In this document: positions 1-9,054 of the stretch, one piece after another
Layout: each line of letters starts with the position of its first letter
Numbering within the stretch: position 1 is the first letter of the stretch
From: Pseudomonas fluorescens
Lineage (GTDB): Bacteria > Pseudomonadota > Gammaproteobacteria > Pseudomonadales > Pseudomonadaceae
Reading direction: 5' to 3'
Length of the DNA: 64,000 bases
Assembly (NCBI RefSeq): GCF_001708445.1
Contig: NZ_CP015637.1
Coordinates: 676,001 to 740,000, forward strand
Program-made: the position numbers and the translations under genes
The notes under the pieces: model-generated
The model's database searches: none
The model's input: the letters and a program-made list of their open reading frames with translations, nothing else
Told to the model about the DNA's origin: nothing

Positions 1-188
1 TGGGCCGCGATATCGGGCGCCCCGGCCAGACCCTGCGGGTCACCACGCTGGGGCAACTCACGCCCGACCAGGTGGACATGCGCACCATGGTGCTGGTCGG
101 CTCATCCACCACCTGCACGTTCCCACGTGCCGGTGGCGGTGAGTGGGTGTACACGCCGCGCTGGTACGGGGCCAAGCCCGTCGCCTGA
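1..188 (+). CDS. cobJ: Precorrin-3B C17-methyltransferase, C-terminal fragment
   Basis: The window opens inside this gene; only the last 61 codons are present, read from base 3 to a TGA at 186-188. The peptide has the ending typical of CobJ: TLGQLTPDQVDMRTMVLVGS followed by STT and a short aromatic tail. CobJ is an SAM-dependent tetrapyrrole methylase that methylates C17 and contracts the corrin ring in aerobic cobalamin synthesis, in the cytoplasm. The catalytic part lies outside the window, so the call rests on the C-terminal strand-helix pattern. Another cobalamin-pathway methylase is possible but less likely. Confidence 0.75.
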   Translation, partial: GRDIGRPGQTLRVTTLGQLTPDQVDMRTMVLVGSSTTCTFPRAGGGEWVYTPRWYGAKPVA

Positions 189-193
189 AAACG

Positions 194-265
194 GCCCCGC
201 AGTGGCCTGAAAGCTCCGAGTGACGATGGGTGAACACCTGCCGTTATGCGGGGCTTTTTCTTTTT
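194..265 (+). terminator. Putative terminator after cobJ
   Basis: GCCCCGCA (194-201) pairs perfectly with TGCGGGGC (247-254), and a T-rich run follows (255-269). The 45-nt loop is long for an intrinsic terminator and may hold an inner structure. It lies just after the cobJ stop. Confidence 0.5.
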
Positions 266-426
266 TTGTCGATGAAAGCCGGAAGGCCGGGGGATACGCC
301 CAACGATCGCTGGGAGGCGTTTTTCGCGGTGTGTTCGCAAGCGATGTTTGTCGTCTGGAAAACCCGCCAGCCCCTGGACTAGTGTGGTCACACGCCCTAT
401 GTGGGGTGCTTGTGGAGAACTGGAAA

Positions 427-1203
427 ATGGAGCGACATCACAGAAGGATCAATCACACCAAACGGCGCAAGTTGATCGCCGCGTACAAACTGCCTGGGGC
501 GCCTGGGGCGCAGCCGGTCAAGATCGACGTCGAGGATGACTGCAATGCGGCGGTGGTGAACAACGGCGTGATTTCATTTGCCGACGGCCTGAGCGGCCTG
601 AACCGCGAGTACATTCGCAAAAGCTATCTGCTGGCCAGCAGCTACGTGAGCGATGTGTTGAAGGTCCACCGGGGTACGGAACAGTGGTACGACGAATTCA
701 TCAAGGTCATGGTCAGCCTGGGCTGGCTGCCGGTGCGCAGTCGCTTCGAGCGGGTCTCAGGCTCTGGCAAGGGCCTGACGGTGCAACTGGCAGCGTTGAA
801 TATCATTGCTGCCATGCTGGCGTCGACATCCCTGAGCGGACCCTGGCTGGAGGCGCTGCCGAAGTTGGCGGCCGATGCGTTGGAAGCCTTGAAGCAACAG
901 CCGGCTTCTTTCGAGCTGTTCAAGCGCAACAGCACCGTACGCCAGGGCGGTGATTTTGGCCTGGCATCCTGCGCCGAGCGCGACGGCGAAGTGATGATGG
1001 TACTGGTGACCTACAGCAGCCAGGGCGTGAGCAAGCAGGTGGGCTTGCCGTTTCTGGAGTGGGACAGCTCGTCGTTCGAGGCTTTCAGCGGGCAAACCTG
1101 CCTGGTGCTGAATACCTCGGTGGTCAACGAAAAAACCATCCAATTGATGCGTGAGAGTGCGGGCGACAAGGTCCAGCTGGCAATCGCCAAGTACCGGATC
1201 TAG
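427..1203 (+). CDS. Unrecognised 258-aa protein
   Basis: No family is recognised with confidence. The open frame extends upstream to a GTG at 220, but that part overlaps the cobJ terminator and reads like non-coding sequence. The ATG at 427 starts a better protein (MERHHRRINHTKRRKLI...), with a basic N-terminus and then a mixed alpha/beta body. Features are a central W-Y-x-E-F...LGW segment (about residue 85), a hydrophobic alanine-rich helix (about 120-150) and a beta-rich C-terminus. There is no signal peptide or clear membrane segment. It resembles, from memory only, a family of about 250-aa Pseudomonas proteins with a WYxFY...VGW motif, of unknown role. It converges with marC, their ends overlapping by 4 bp. 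Confidence 0.6.
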   Translation: MERHHRRINHTKRRKLIAAYKLPGAPGAQPVKIDVEDDCNAAVVNNGVISFADGLSGLNREYIRKSYLLASSYVSDVLKVHRGTEQWYDEFIKVMVSLGWLPVRSRFERVSGSGKGLTVQLAALNIIAAMLASTSLSGPWLEALPKLAADALEALKQQPASFELFKRNSTVRQGGDFGLASCAERDGEVMMVLVTYSSQGVSKQVGLPFLEWDSSSFEAFSGQTCLVLNTSVVNEKTIQLMRESAGDKVQLAIAKYRI

Positions 1204-1796
1204 GGCACCAGGTAACCGCGCACGCCGGTAAAGATGATTTGCGCAGCGAGGGCGCACACGAACAACCCCATCAACCGGCTGACAATCTGTAAGCCCTGGT
1301 CGCCGAGAATGCGTTCGATACGGTTGGACAGGTACAGCACCACGCCCACTGTGAGGCTGGCCAGGGCGATGCTGAGGATGGCGGAGATCTTGTCATCCCA
1401 ATGGGGCTGGCTGACGCCCATCACCAGCAGCGCACCGATAGTGCCGGGGCCGACCGTGAGCGGGATCGTCAGCGGCACAATGGTGACGTCCTGTTGCACG
1501 TTGTCGGTCTGTACCGCCGACTTGCCCTGGGCCATCCCCAGGGCGGAGATAAACAGCACACTGCCGGCGCCGATGCGGAACGCATCCACGGTGATGCCGA
1601 ATACACTGAAAATCACCCGGCCGAACAGGTAGAGCAACACGCTTGAGATCAGGGTCGCCAGCGCCACTTTCCAGGCCAGGCGCCGCCGCTCCTTGCTGGA
1701 GTAGCCACGGGTCAGGCTGATAAAGCAGGACAGTACGAAGAACGGGCTGTAGAGCACCAGCATCTTCAGGTAAACGCTGAATAGCACGTGGAGCAT
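1200..1796 (-). CDS. MarC-family integral membrane protein
   Basis: A 198-aa polytopic inner-membrane protein with about six hydrophobic segments and the MarC/YhgN signature: an N-terminal LYSPFFVLSCFISLT-like helix and a central PLTIPLTVGPGTIGALLVMG segment. The family was once linked to multiple antibiotic resistance, but that has not held up and the substrate is unknown. The length is normal for the family. The ATG at 1796 begins the first hydrophobic segment directly. It is a single gene, convergent with the 427-1203 gene, with a REP-rich gap upstream. Confidence 0.85.
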   Translation of the reverse strand: MLHVLFSVYLKMLVLYSPFFVLSCFISLTRGYSSKERRRLAWKVALATLISSVLLYLFGRVIFSVFGITVDAFRIGAGSVLFISALGMAQGKSAVQTDNVQQDVTIVPLTIPLTVGPGTIGALLVMGVSQPHWDDKISAILSIALASLTVGVVLYLSNRIERILGDQGLQIVSRLMGLFVCALAAQIIFTGVRGYLVP

Positions 1797-1921
1797 GGGA
1801 GCGGCTCGTGGGCGGGGAAAGTGTGGAGAGTCTATCAGGCGTCAGAGATCAAATGTGGGAGGGCGCGTGCCCCGATGACCATGGGTATCTGCCCCACTTT
1901 TCAGCCCCAGACAAATCCCCC

Positions 1922-2048
1922 CTGTGGCGAGCGGGCTTGCCCCGCGTTGGGCTGCGAAGCGGCCCCAAGCCCAGCCTCTACAGAGTGTCTGATACACCGC
2001 GTTCTTTTTTTACTGGGGCTGCTGCGCAGCCCAACGCGGGGCAAGCCC
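1922..2048. repeat. Inverted REP pair, GCGGGCTTGCCCCGCG type
   Basis: The gap 1797-2272 (476 bp) holds no credible gene. At 1922-1970 a sequence beginning GTGGCGAGCGGGCTTGCCCC runs into CCGCGTTGGGCTGCGAAGCGG; an inverted near-copy at 2013-2047 (GGGGCTGCTGCGCAGCCCAA, then CGCGGGGCAAGCC) closes the pair. A degenerate REP of the GTGGGAGGG type lies at 1853-1875. A single TGTAGGAGCG-type half-site is at 2081-2090, preceded by the module CTAATGCCGTTCAGTTAAG (2048-2066) that recurs near 63145. Confidence 0.75.
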
Positions 2049-2239
2049 TAATGCCGTTCAGTTAAGCGTACATCGCCTTCTGTAGGAGCGGTCGAATCTT
2101 GCGTAACTCTTTGTTTACCAAGGAGTTTTCCGTTTCGACTGCGCCGGAAGTGGGGCGAATTATAGACTTCCAGAATCTGCCGTCAACACCTATTTTCATA
2201 TTTCTGTCATATCGATCAAAAAAGCCTCAAATACACGAA

Positions 2240-2263
2240 AGCCGGCCCCAAGGGGCCGGCTTT
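2240..2263 (-). terminator. Rho-independent terminator of bauAC
   Basis: AAAGCCGGCCCC and GGGGCCGGCTTT form a near-perfect stem with a very short loop, just past the bauC stop. On the minus strand it is followed by TTTCGTGTATTTG. Confidence 0.85.
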
Positions 2264-2272
2264 CAACGCTTA

Positions 2273-3766
2273 TTACAAGCTAGGAAACGCAAACTGCGAC
2301 GCTTCATGACTGGCCCGTTGCGGCCAACGCTGGGTAATCGCCTTGCGACGTGTGTAGAAACGCACCCCATCCGGACCATAAGCATGCAAGTCACCGAACA
2401 GCGAACGCTTCCAACCACCAAAGCTGTGATACGCCACCGGCACCGGCAGTGGCACGTTCACGCCGACCATCCCCACTTCAATCTCGTCACAGAACAGACG
2501 CGCCGCCTCCCCATCACGGGTGAAGATGCAGGTACCGTTGCCGTACTCGTGATCGTTAATCAGCTGCATCGCAGCTTCCAGGCTATTCACCCGAACCACA
2601 CACAGCACCGGCCCGAAGATCTCTTCTTTATAGATACGCATCTCGGGCGTCACGCGATCGAACAAACTGCCGCCCAGGAAGAACCCCTCTTCATGCCCGG
2701 CAACACTCAAGCCACGACCATCAACTACCAGTTCAGCGCCCGCAGCCACACCGTCTTCTATATAGCCACTGACCTTATCCCGCGCCTGCCCTGTCACCAG
2801 CGGCCCCATATCCAGCCCGCAGGAGGTGCCCGCACCGATCTTCAGCGCCTTGACCTGCGGCACCAGCTTGGCGATCAATGCATCCGCCACCTGGTCACCC
2901 ACGCACACGGCCACCGAGATCGCCATGCAACGTTCACCGCACGAACCATAGGCCGCCCCCATCAAGGCACTGACCGCATTATCCAGGTCCGCATCCGGCA
3001 TCAGCACCGCATGGTTCTTCGCCCCGCCCAGTGCCTGCACGCGTTTGCCACGTTTGGTCGCTTCGGCATAGATGTACTCGGCAATCGGTGTCGAGCCGAC
3101 GAAGCTCAGCGCCTTGACTTCCGGCGCCTCGATCAACGCATCCACCGCGCCCTTGTCACCGTGCACCACGCTCAGCACACCTTTAGGCAGGCCAGCCTCC
3201 TGCAATAGTTGCGCGATCAGCAACGTCGAGCTTGGATCACGCTCCGACGGCTTGAGGATGAAGCAGTTGCCGCAAACGATCGCCAGCGGATACATCCACA
3301 GTGGCACCATCGCCGGGAAGTTGAACGGTGTAATGCCTGCCACCACGCCCAACGGCTGGAAATCCGACCAGGCATCAATGTTCGGCCCGACATTGCGGCT
3401 GTACTCGCCCTTGAGAATCTCCGGCGCCGAGCACGCGTACTCCACGTTCTCGATCCCACGCTTCAACTCACCGGCGGCGTCTTCCAGCGTCTTGCCATGC
3501 TCTTCGCTGATCAACTGCGAGATACGTGCTTCGTTCTGCTCCAGCAATTGCTTGAAACGAAACATCACCTGGGCACGCTTGGCCGCTGGCGTATTCCTCC
3601 AGGCCGGAAATGCTGCCTTGGCCGAATCGATTGCGCTCTGAATAGTCTCGCGGCTGGCCAACGGCACCTGGTGAATCACCTGGCCAGTGGACGGGTTGTA
3701 CACATCGGCAGTGCGACCGGTCTCGCTGACCAACTGGCCATTGATCAAATGCTGGATAAGGCTCAT
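2273..3766 (-). CDS. bauC: CoA-acylating (methyl)malonate-semialdehyde dehydrogenase
   Basis: A 497-aa aldehyde dehydrogenase of the MmsA type. It oxidises malonate (or methylmalonate) semialdehyde to acetyl- or propionyl-CoA with NAD and CoA. The sequence shows the ITPFNFP segment (Asn149, oxyanion hole), the nucleotide-binding FVGSTPIAEYIY region and the catalytic cysteine in GSCGERCM (Cys280). The usual ALDH general-base motif is replaced by LGGAKNHAV, as expected for the CoA-dependent family. It lies 39 bp downstream of the beta-alanine:pyruvate transaminase on the same strand, so it should consume the malonate semialdehyde made there. That context supports BauC rather than the valine-pathway MmsA, though sequence alone cannot separate them. 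Confidence 0.88.
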   Translation of the reverse strand: MSLIQHLINGQLVSETGRTADVYNPSTGQVIHQVPLASRETIQSAIDSAKAAFPAWRNTPAAKRAQVMFRFKQLLEQNEARISQLISEEHGKTLEDAAGELKRGIENVEYACSAPEILKGEYSRNVGPNIDAWSDFQPLGVVAGITPFNFPAMVPLWMYPLAIVCGNCFILKPSERDPSSTLLIAQLLQEAGLPKGVLSVVHGDKGAVDALIEAPEVKALSFVGSTPIAEYIYAEATKRGKRVQALGGAKNHAVLMPDADLDNAVSALMGAAYGSCGERCMAISVAVCVGDQVADALIAKLVPQVKALKIGAGTSCGLDMGPLVTGQARDKVSGYIEDGVAAGAELVVDGRGLSVAGHEEGFFLGGSLFDRVTPEMRIYKEEIFGPVLCVVRVNSLEAAMQLINDHEYGNGTCIFTRDGEAARLFCDEIEVGMVGVNVPLPVPVAYHSFGGWKRSLFGDLHAYGPDGVRFYTRRKAITQRWPQRASHEASQFAFPSL

Positions 3767-3805
3767 GCAGGGCTCCTGAAAAGTTGTTCTATATAGAAGG
3801 AGAAA

Positions 3806-5155
3806 TCAGTCGATCTTGTTCAGCACTTCGCCGACCGCATCAAACAGACGATCCAGGTCCTGCGGCTTGCTGTTGAAGGTTGGCCCAAACTGCAGGGTGT
3901 CCCCACCAAAGCGCACGTAGAAGCCAGCTTTCCACAAAGCCATGCCGGCCTCGAATGGACGCACGATCGCATCACCATCACGCGGGGCAATCTGGATCGC
4001 ACCGGCCAGGCCGTAGTTACGAATGTCGATTACGTTCTTGCTGCCCTTCAAGCCGTGCAGCGCATTCTCAAAGTGTGGCGCGACTTCAGCCACGCTCTGC
4101 ACCAGGTTTTCCTTCTGCAGCAGATCCAGTGCCGCCAAGCCAGCGGCACAGGCCACCGGGTGCGCCGAATAGGTGTAGCCGTGGGGGAACTCCACTGCGT
4201 ACTCCGGCGTCGCCTGGTTCATGAAGGTCTGGTAGATCTCGCTGCTGGCAATCACTGCGCCCATCGGGATCGCGCCGTTGGTGACTTGCTTGGCGATGCA
4301 CATCAAGTCCGGGGTCACGCCGAAGCTGTCCGCACCGAACATCGAGCCGGTACGGCCAAAACCGGTGATCACTTCATCGAATACCAACAGGATGTTGTGC
4401 TGGTCGCAGATTTCACGCAGGCGCTTGAGATAACCCTGTGGCGGCACCAGCACGCCAGCGGAACCGGCCATCGGCTCGACAAACACTGCCGCGATGTTCG
4501 ACGCGTCATGCAATTCGATCAGCTTGAGCAGCTCATCGGCCAAGGCGATACCGCCCTGCTCCGGCATGCCGCGGGAAAAGGCATTGCTGGCCAGCAAGGT
4601 GTGAGGCAGATGGTCGACATCCATCATCGCCTGGCCAAACAGCTTACGGTTGCCGTTGACGCCGCCCAGGCTAGTACCGGCGATGTTCACACCGTGATAA
4701 CCACGGGCACGCCCAATCATCTTGGTCTTGGTCGCCTGGCCTTTCAGGCGCCAATAGGCACGCACCATTTTCACCGCCGTGTCGGCGCACTCGGAGCCGG
4801 AGTCAGTGAAGAACACATGGTTCAGGTTGCCTGGGGTCAGGTCGGTGATCTTTTCCGCCAATTGGAAGGACAACGGATGACCGTATTGAAAGCCCGGCGA
4901 GTAATCCAGGGTACCCAGTTGCTTGGCGACGGCTTCCTGGATCTCCTTGCGCGTATGCCCGGCGCCGCAGGTCCACAGCCCCGACAACGAATCGTAAACC
5001 TTGCGCCCCTTGTCATCGGTCAACCAGCTGCCTTCGGCGGCCACGATCAGGCGCGGGTCGCGCTGGAAGTTACGGTTGGCGGTGTAGGGCATCCAGTGCG
5101 CGTCCAACTTCAGTTGGCTGGCCAGGGACGATGGGGCGTTTTCGGGCATGTTCAT
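3806..5155 (-). CDS. bauA: Beta-alanine:pyruvate (omega-amino acid) transaminase
   Basis: A class III PLP aminotransferase of 449 aa, closely matching remembered P. aeruginosa PA0132. It transfers the amino group of beta-alanine to pyruvate, giving malonate semialdehyde and alanine. Visible landmarks are SLSGLWTCGAGH, FFTDSGSECADTAVKM, FDEVITGFGR (Asp260 contacts the pyridine nitrogen) and the PLP lysine in CIAKQVTNGA (Lys289). The frame is open to 5176, but the ATG at 5155 has a GAGG Shine-Dalgarno about 9 nt upstream and matches the family start. It is first in an operon with bauC, divergent from bauR. Confidence 0.93.
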   Translation of the reverse strand: MNMPENAPSSLASQLKLDAHWMPYTANRNFQRDPRLIVAAEGSWLTDDKGRKVYDSLSGLWTCGAGHTRKEIQEAVAKQLGTLDYSPGFQYGHPLSFQLAEKITDLTPGNLNHVFFTDSGSECADTAVKMVRAYWRLKGQATKTKMIGRARGYHGVNIAGTSLGGVNGNRKLFGQAMMDVDHLPHTLLASNAFSRGMPEQGGIALADELLKLIELHDASNIAAVFVEPMAGSAGVLVPPQGYLKRLREICDQHNILLVFDEVITGFGRTGSMFGADSFGVTPDLMCIAKQVTNGAIPMGAVIASSEIYQTFMNQATPEYAVEFPHGYTYSAHPVACAAGLAALDLLQKENLVQSVAEVAPHFENALHGLKGSKNVIDIRNYGLAGAIQIAPRDGDAIVRPFEAGMALWKAGFYVRFGGDTLQFGPTFNSKPQDLDRLFDAVGEVLNKID

Positions 5156-5281
5156 CAGCAAAACCTCGCAGGGCAACAGGCAGCGTCGGGATTGAAAAAG
5201 CGTTGTTGCAGCTAAATTGCCACGGGGATAAAGTCGGTGAAATTCAACTCTTCTAACCTTCAGTCAGGGATTCACTAAACT

Positions 5282-6202
5282 ATGAGCAGTCGCCGACCCG
5301 ATCCCCTGGCTCAAGTCAGTGACTTCGATATTCGCCTGCTGCGTATCTTCCGCAGCGTGGTGGAATGCGGTGGCTTCTCGGCGGCGGAAACCGTGCTGGG
5401 CATCGGGCGCTCGGCCATCAGCCAGCAAATGAGCGACCTGGAGCAACGCCTCGGGTTAAGGCTGTGCCAACGCGGGCGCGCCGGTTTCTCCCTGACCGAA
5501 GAAGGCCGCGAGGTCTACCAATCGGCCCTGCAACTGTTAAGTGCCCTGGAAAGCTTTCGCACCGAGGTCAACGGCCTGCACCAGCATTTGCGCGGCGAGT
5601 TGATCATTGGCCTCACCGACAACCTGGTCACCCTGCCCCACATGCGCATCACTCACGCCCTGGCGCAGTTGAAGGAGCGCGGTCCGGACGTGCAAATCCA
5701 GATCCGCATGATCGCGCCCAATGAAGTGGAACAAGGCGTACTCGACGGGCGCCTGCATGTCGGTGTGGTGCCCCAGGCCAGTGCATTGTCCGGCCTGGAA
5801 TACCAACCGCTGTACAGCGAACGCTCACTGCTCTACTGCGCGGTTGGCCATCCCCTGTTTTATGCCGACGACAAGCAACTGGACGACGAACGTATCAACA
5901 CCCAGGACGCCATCGCCCCCACCTTTCGCCTGCCCGCCGAGATCCAGGCCCACTACCAGGCACTCAATTGCACTGCCAGCGCTTCGGACCGCGAAGGCAT
6001 GGCGTTCCTGATCCTGACCGGCCGCTATATCGGCTACCTGCCCGACCACTACGCCAGCCTCTGGGTGCAACAAGGCCGACTACGCGCGTTGAAATCGGCT
6101 ACACGCTTTTACGATTTGAGCCTGGCTTCGGTCACGCGCAAAGGCCGTCGCCCCCATTTGGTGCTGGAAAGCTTCCTGGAAAGTCTGGCGGCAACACGGT
6201 AA
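5282..6202 (+). CDS. bauR: LysR-type regulator of beta-alanine catabolism
   Basis: A 306-aa LysR-type activator with an N-terminal winged helix (about residues 15-75: FRSVVECGGFSAAETVLGIGRSAISQQMSDLEQRLG) and a C-terminal periplasmic-binding-like effector domain. It is transcribed divergently from bauA across 126 bp, the usual layout for a LysR regulator and its target. In P. aeruginosa the gene in this place (PA0133, BauR) is reported to activate the bau operon. The symbol is transferred by synteny, and beta-alanine as the inducer is inferred. Confidence 0.85.
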   Translation: MSSRRPDPLAQVSDFDIRLLRIFRSVVECGGFSAAETVLGIGRSAISQQMSDLEQRLGLRLCQRGRAGFSLTEEGREVYQSALQLLSALESFRTEVNGLHQHLRGELIIGLTDNLVTLPHMRITHALAQLKERGPDVQIQIRMIAPNEVEQGVLDGRLHVGVVPQASALSGLEYQPLYSERSLLYCAVGHPLFYADDKQLDDERINTQDAIAPTFRLPAEIQAHYQALNCTASASDREGMAFLILTGRYIGYLPDHYASLWVQQGRLRALKSATRFYDLSLASVTRKGRRPHLVLESFLESLAATR

Positions 6203-6290
6203 TTCGGGCTCCACACAAAAAGCTGAGCAACTGGACAGCTTTTTGCAAGGGCACTGGGACCTAGAACTGTCCGCCTCGAGTTTGCCCGCC

Positions 6291-7685
6291 ATGCCACCAG
6301 AATCTTCCAGCCCCAGTGACCTGATCTACGGCCTCAATGACCGCCCAAAACCCTTAGCGGCGATATTGGCCGCCCTGCAACATGTACTGGCGGCCTTCGT
6401 CGGTATCATCACTCCGCCGCTGATCATCGGCTCCACCCTGGGCCTCACCGCCCACCTGCCCTACCTGATCAGCATGGCGCTGATGGTGTCCGGTGTCGGC
6501 ACATTCATCCAGGCACGCAGGCCATTTGGCATCGGCGCCGGCATGATCTGCCTGCAAGGCACCAGCTTTGCGTTTCTGGGCGCGGTGTTGTCGGCCGGGT
6601 TCCTCGTGAAGCAACGCGGCGGTAGCCCGGAAGACATCATGGCGATGATCTTCGGTGTGTGCTTTTTCGGCGCAGCCGTCCAGATCGTACTGAGCCGATT
6701 TATCGGTCAATTGCGTCGAGTAATCACGCCGCTGGTCACCGGGATTGTCATCACCCTGATCGGCATCAGCCTGATCAAGGTTGGGATCACCGACCTGGGC
6801 GGCGGCTTCAACGCCCCCGATTTCGGCGCGCCCACCAACCTGGCGCTGGGCCTGTTCGTGGTATTGACCATTATCCTGCTCAACCGCTCGAATACCCCAT
6901 GGGTGCGCCTCTCGGCGATCATCATCGGCCTGGCCCTTGGCAGCATAGCCGCCTGGTTCAGCGGCAAGCTGGTGCCCCAAGCCCTGCCCGACCTGCCCTT
7001 GATCAGCGTGCCGATGCCGTTCCGTTTCGGTTTCAACTTCGACTGGAGCGCCTTCCTGCCGATCGCGCTGATTTATCTGATCAGCAGCATCGAAACCGTG
7101 GGCGACCTTACCGCCAATTGCATGATCGCCCGCCAGCCCATCAGCGGGCCTTCCTATATAGGCCGGCTCAAAGGTGGCGTGCTGGGGGACGGCGTCAGTT
7201 GCATGATCGCCGCGACGTTCAGTGCGTTCCCCAACACGACCTTCGCCCAGAACAATGGCGTGATCCAACTCACCGGCGTCGCCAGCCGTTACGTTGGCTT
7301 ATACATCGGTGTCGTGTTGTTTTGCCTCGGCCTGTTTCCGCTGATCGGCGCGGTACTGCAGCAGATCCCCAAGCCGGTATTGGGTGGTGCAACCCTGGTG
7401 ATGTTTGGCAGCGTGGCAGCGGCCGGCGTGCGCATCCTGGCGCAGGCACCGCTGGACCGACGCAGCATGCTGATCATCGCCACCTCCTTTGGCGTGGGCC
7501 TGGGCATTGCCGCCCAACCCAACCTGCTGCACTTGATGCCAACCCTGGTGCAAAACCTGTTCGACTCGGCCATCACCAGCGGCGGGCTGACGGCCATCGT
7601 GTTGTGCCTGCTGCTGCCGGAAGCCAAGGCGGGCACCGCTGCCGCAAACCACGGGCCAGAAAGCGACACTCTGGAACCGCTTTGA
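6291..7685 (+). CDS. NCS2-family uracil/xanthine-type permease
   Basis: A nucleobase:cation symporter-2 protein of 464 aa with about 12-14 membrane segments. Family marks are the first-helix LQHVLAAFVGIITPPL segment, ISSIETVGDLT with the conserved glutamate in TM8, and QNNGVIQLTGVASR in TM10. NCS2 carriers take up xanthine, urate, uracil or related bases with protons or sodium. The frame is open upstream to a TTG at 6243, but the ATG at 6291 is preferred because the family begins shortly before this point. It sits near two purine-base deaminases, so a purine base is the likelier substrate, although the specificity cannot be read directly. Confidence 0.85.
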   Translation: MPPESSSPSDLIYGLNDRPKPLAAILAALQHVLAAFVGIITPPLIIGSTLGLTAHLPYLISMALMVSGVGTFIQARRPFGIGAGMICLQGTSFAFLGAVLSAGFLVKQRGGSPEDIMAMIFGVCFFGAAVQIVLSRFIGQLRRVITPLVTGIVITLIGISLIKVGITDLGGGFNAPDFGAPTNLALGLFVVLTIILLNRSNTPWVRLSAIIIGLALGSIAAWFSGKLVPQALPDLPLISVPMPFRFGFNFDWSAFLPIALIYLISSIETVGDLTANCMIARQPISGPSYIGRLKGGVLGDGVSCMIAATFSAFPNTTFAQNNGVIQLTGVASRYVGLYIGVVLFCLGLFPLIGAVLQQIPKPVLGGATLVMFGSVAAAGVRILAQAPLDRRSMLIIATSFGVGLGIAAQPNLLHLMPTLVQNLFDSAITSGGLTAIVLCLLLPEAKAGTAAANHGPESDTLEPL

Positions 7686-7772
7686 CGCTTTTATTGCATC
7701 AGGACTTGTCTGAGGCTTGAGGGTGGGTTATCTGTGCACACGTCGTCTCTATCGATCAGCACGGAAACCTCC

Positions 7773-8432
7773 ATGAGCCTCGAAGTTCCTGCCCACAGCA
7801 ACCCCGCCGGGAAGCCCGCCAGCCGTATTCGGCAAAAGAACGAACAAGCGATTCTTCAAGCGGCTGAAGATGAATTCGCGCGCCATGGCTACAAGGGCAC
7901 CAGCATGAACACCATTGCTGCCAGTGCCGGGTTGCCGAAAGCCAACTTGCACTACTACTTCACCAACAAGCTGGGCCTGTATATCGCGGTGCTCAGCAAT
8001 ATCCTCGAACTGTGGGACAGCACCTTCAACGCGCTGACCGCCGAGGACGACCCTGCGGTGGCACTCACGCGCTACATCCGCACCAAGATGGAATTCTCGC
8101 GGCGCCAGCCGCAGGCCTCACGCATCTTCGCCATGGAGATCATCAGCGGCGGCGAATGCCTGACCGAATATTTCAGCCAGGACTACCGCGCCTGGTTCAG
8201 CGGCCGGGCCGCGGTATTCCAGGCCTGGATCGACGCCGGCAAGATGGACCCCATCGACCCCGTGCACCTGATCTTCCTGCTGTGGGGCAGCACCCAGCAC
8301 TACGCCGACTTCGCCACCCAGATCTGCCGCGTCACCGGTCGCACCAAACTGACCAAGCAGGATATGGAAGACGCCGGCACCAACCTGATCCACATCATTC
8401 TCAAAGGCTGTGGCATCAAGCCTGCCTTCTAG
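7773..8432 (+). CDS. TetR-family regulator, RutR-like
   Basis: A 219-aa TetR/AcrR repressor. The N-terminal helix-turn-helix is clear at about residues 20-68 (AILQAAEDEFARHGYKGTSMNTIAASAGLPKANLHYYFTNK). The C-terminal domain, with ALTRYIRTKMEFSRRQPQASRIFAMEI, resembles the RutR/YcdC ligand-binding domain that senses uracil in E. coli. The ATG at 7773 is chosen over a GTG at 7734 because the extra residues look non-conserved. It lies 87 bp after the NCS2 permease on the same strand, so control of base uptake or catabolism is plausible but inferred. Confidence 0.8.
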   Translation: MSLEVPAHSNPAGKPASRIRQKNEQAILQAAEDEFARHGYKGTSMNTIAASAGLPKANLHYYFTNKLGLYIAVLSNILELWDSTFNALTAEDDPAVALTRYIRTKMEFSRRQPQASRIFAMEIISGGECLTEYFSQDYRAWFSGRAAVFQAWIDAGKMDPIDPVHLIFLLWGSTQHYADFATQICRVTGRTKLTKQDMEDAGTNLIHIILKGCGIKPAF

Positions 8433-8444
8433 ACGACGAAACTT

Positions 8445-9026
8445 ATGCCTTTCACGCTTACCGGCCTTTGCGAATTTCGTGAAGAAATACGCAAAAGCCG
8501 CTTCATCACCCTGGCCGCACCGATCACCAGCCCACAAGAAGCCCAAGGGTTTATCGAGCAGCACAGCGACCTGAACGCCACACACAACTGCTGGGCCTGG
8601 AAGCTGGCCGATCAGTACCGCAGCAACGACGACGGCGAACCCGGCGGTACGGCGGGCCGGCCGATCCTGGCGGCGATTGAAGCCCAAGGTTTTGATCAGG
8701 TCGTGGTGCTGGTGATTCGTTGGTATGGCGGCATCCAGTTGGGCACTGGTGGATTGGCCCGTGCCTACGGCGGCGGCGCGAATAAATGCCTGCAAACGGC
8801 CGAACGTATTGAATTGATCAGCCGGGTACCGCTCAGTTGCGTCTGCGGATTCTCCGAACTGAACCTGGTCAAGCTGCGCGTCGCCGAACTCGGCGGCTTG
8901 GTCGTGGAGGAAACCTTCACCGCCAATGGCGTGGAATTGCAACTGGCCCTGGGCGAACTGCAGATCGAGACCCTGCAAATCCAGCTCGCCGACTTAAGCC
9001 GTGGGCGCATCCTGCTGCAACGCTGA
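8445..9026 (+). CDS. YigZ/IMPACT-family protein
   Basis: A 193-aa protein of the UPF0029/IMPACT family. Diagnostic segments are KSRFITLAAP, THNCWAWKL, DDGEPGGTAGRPIL and the glycine-rich VIRWYGGIQLGTGGLARAY. The C-terminal third matches the small DUF1949-type domain. Eukaryotic IMPACT modulates Gcn2, but the function of bacterial YigZ is unknown. It starts 12 bp after the TetR stop and is probably cotranscribed. Confidence 0.88.
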   Translation: MPFTLTGLCEFREEIRKSRFITLAAPITSPQEAQGFIEQHSDLNATHNCWAWKLADQYRSNDDGEPGGTAGRPILAAIEAQGFDQVVVLVIRWYGGIQLGTGGLARAYGGGANKCLQTAERIELISRVPLSCVCGFSELNLVKLRVAELGGLVVEETFTANGVELQLALGELQIETLQIQLADLSRGRILLQR

Positions 9027-9054
9027 AACTGCCCACATCTACTGTGCACCTGCC

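Noticed and set aside
220..426. Upstream extension of the 258-aa protein from a GTG start
   Set aside because: It covers the hairpin and T-run after cobJ and looks non-coding; the ATG at 427 is preferred.
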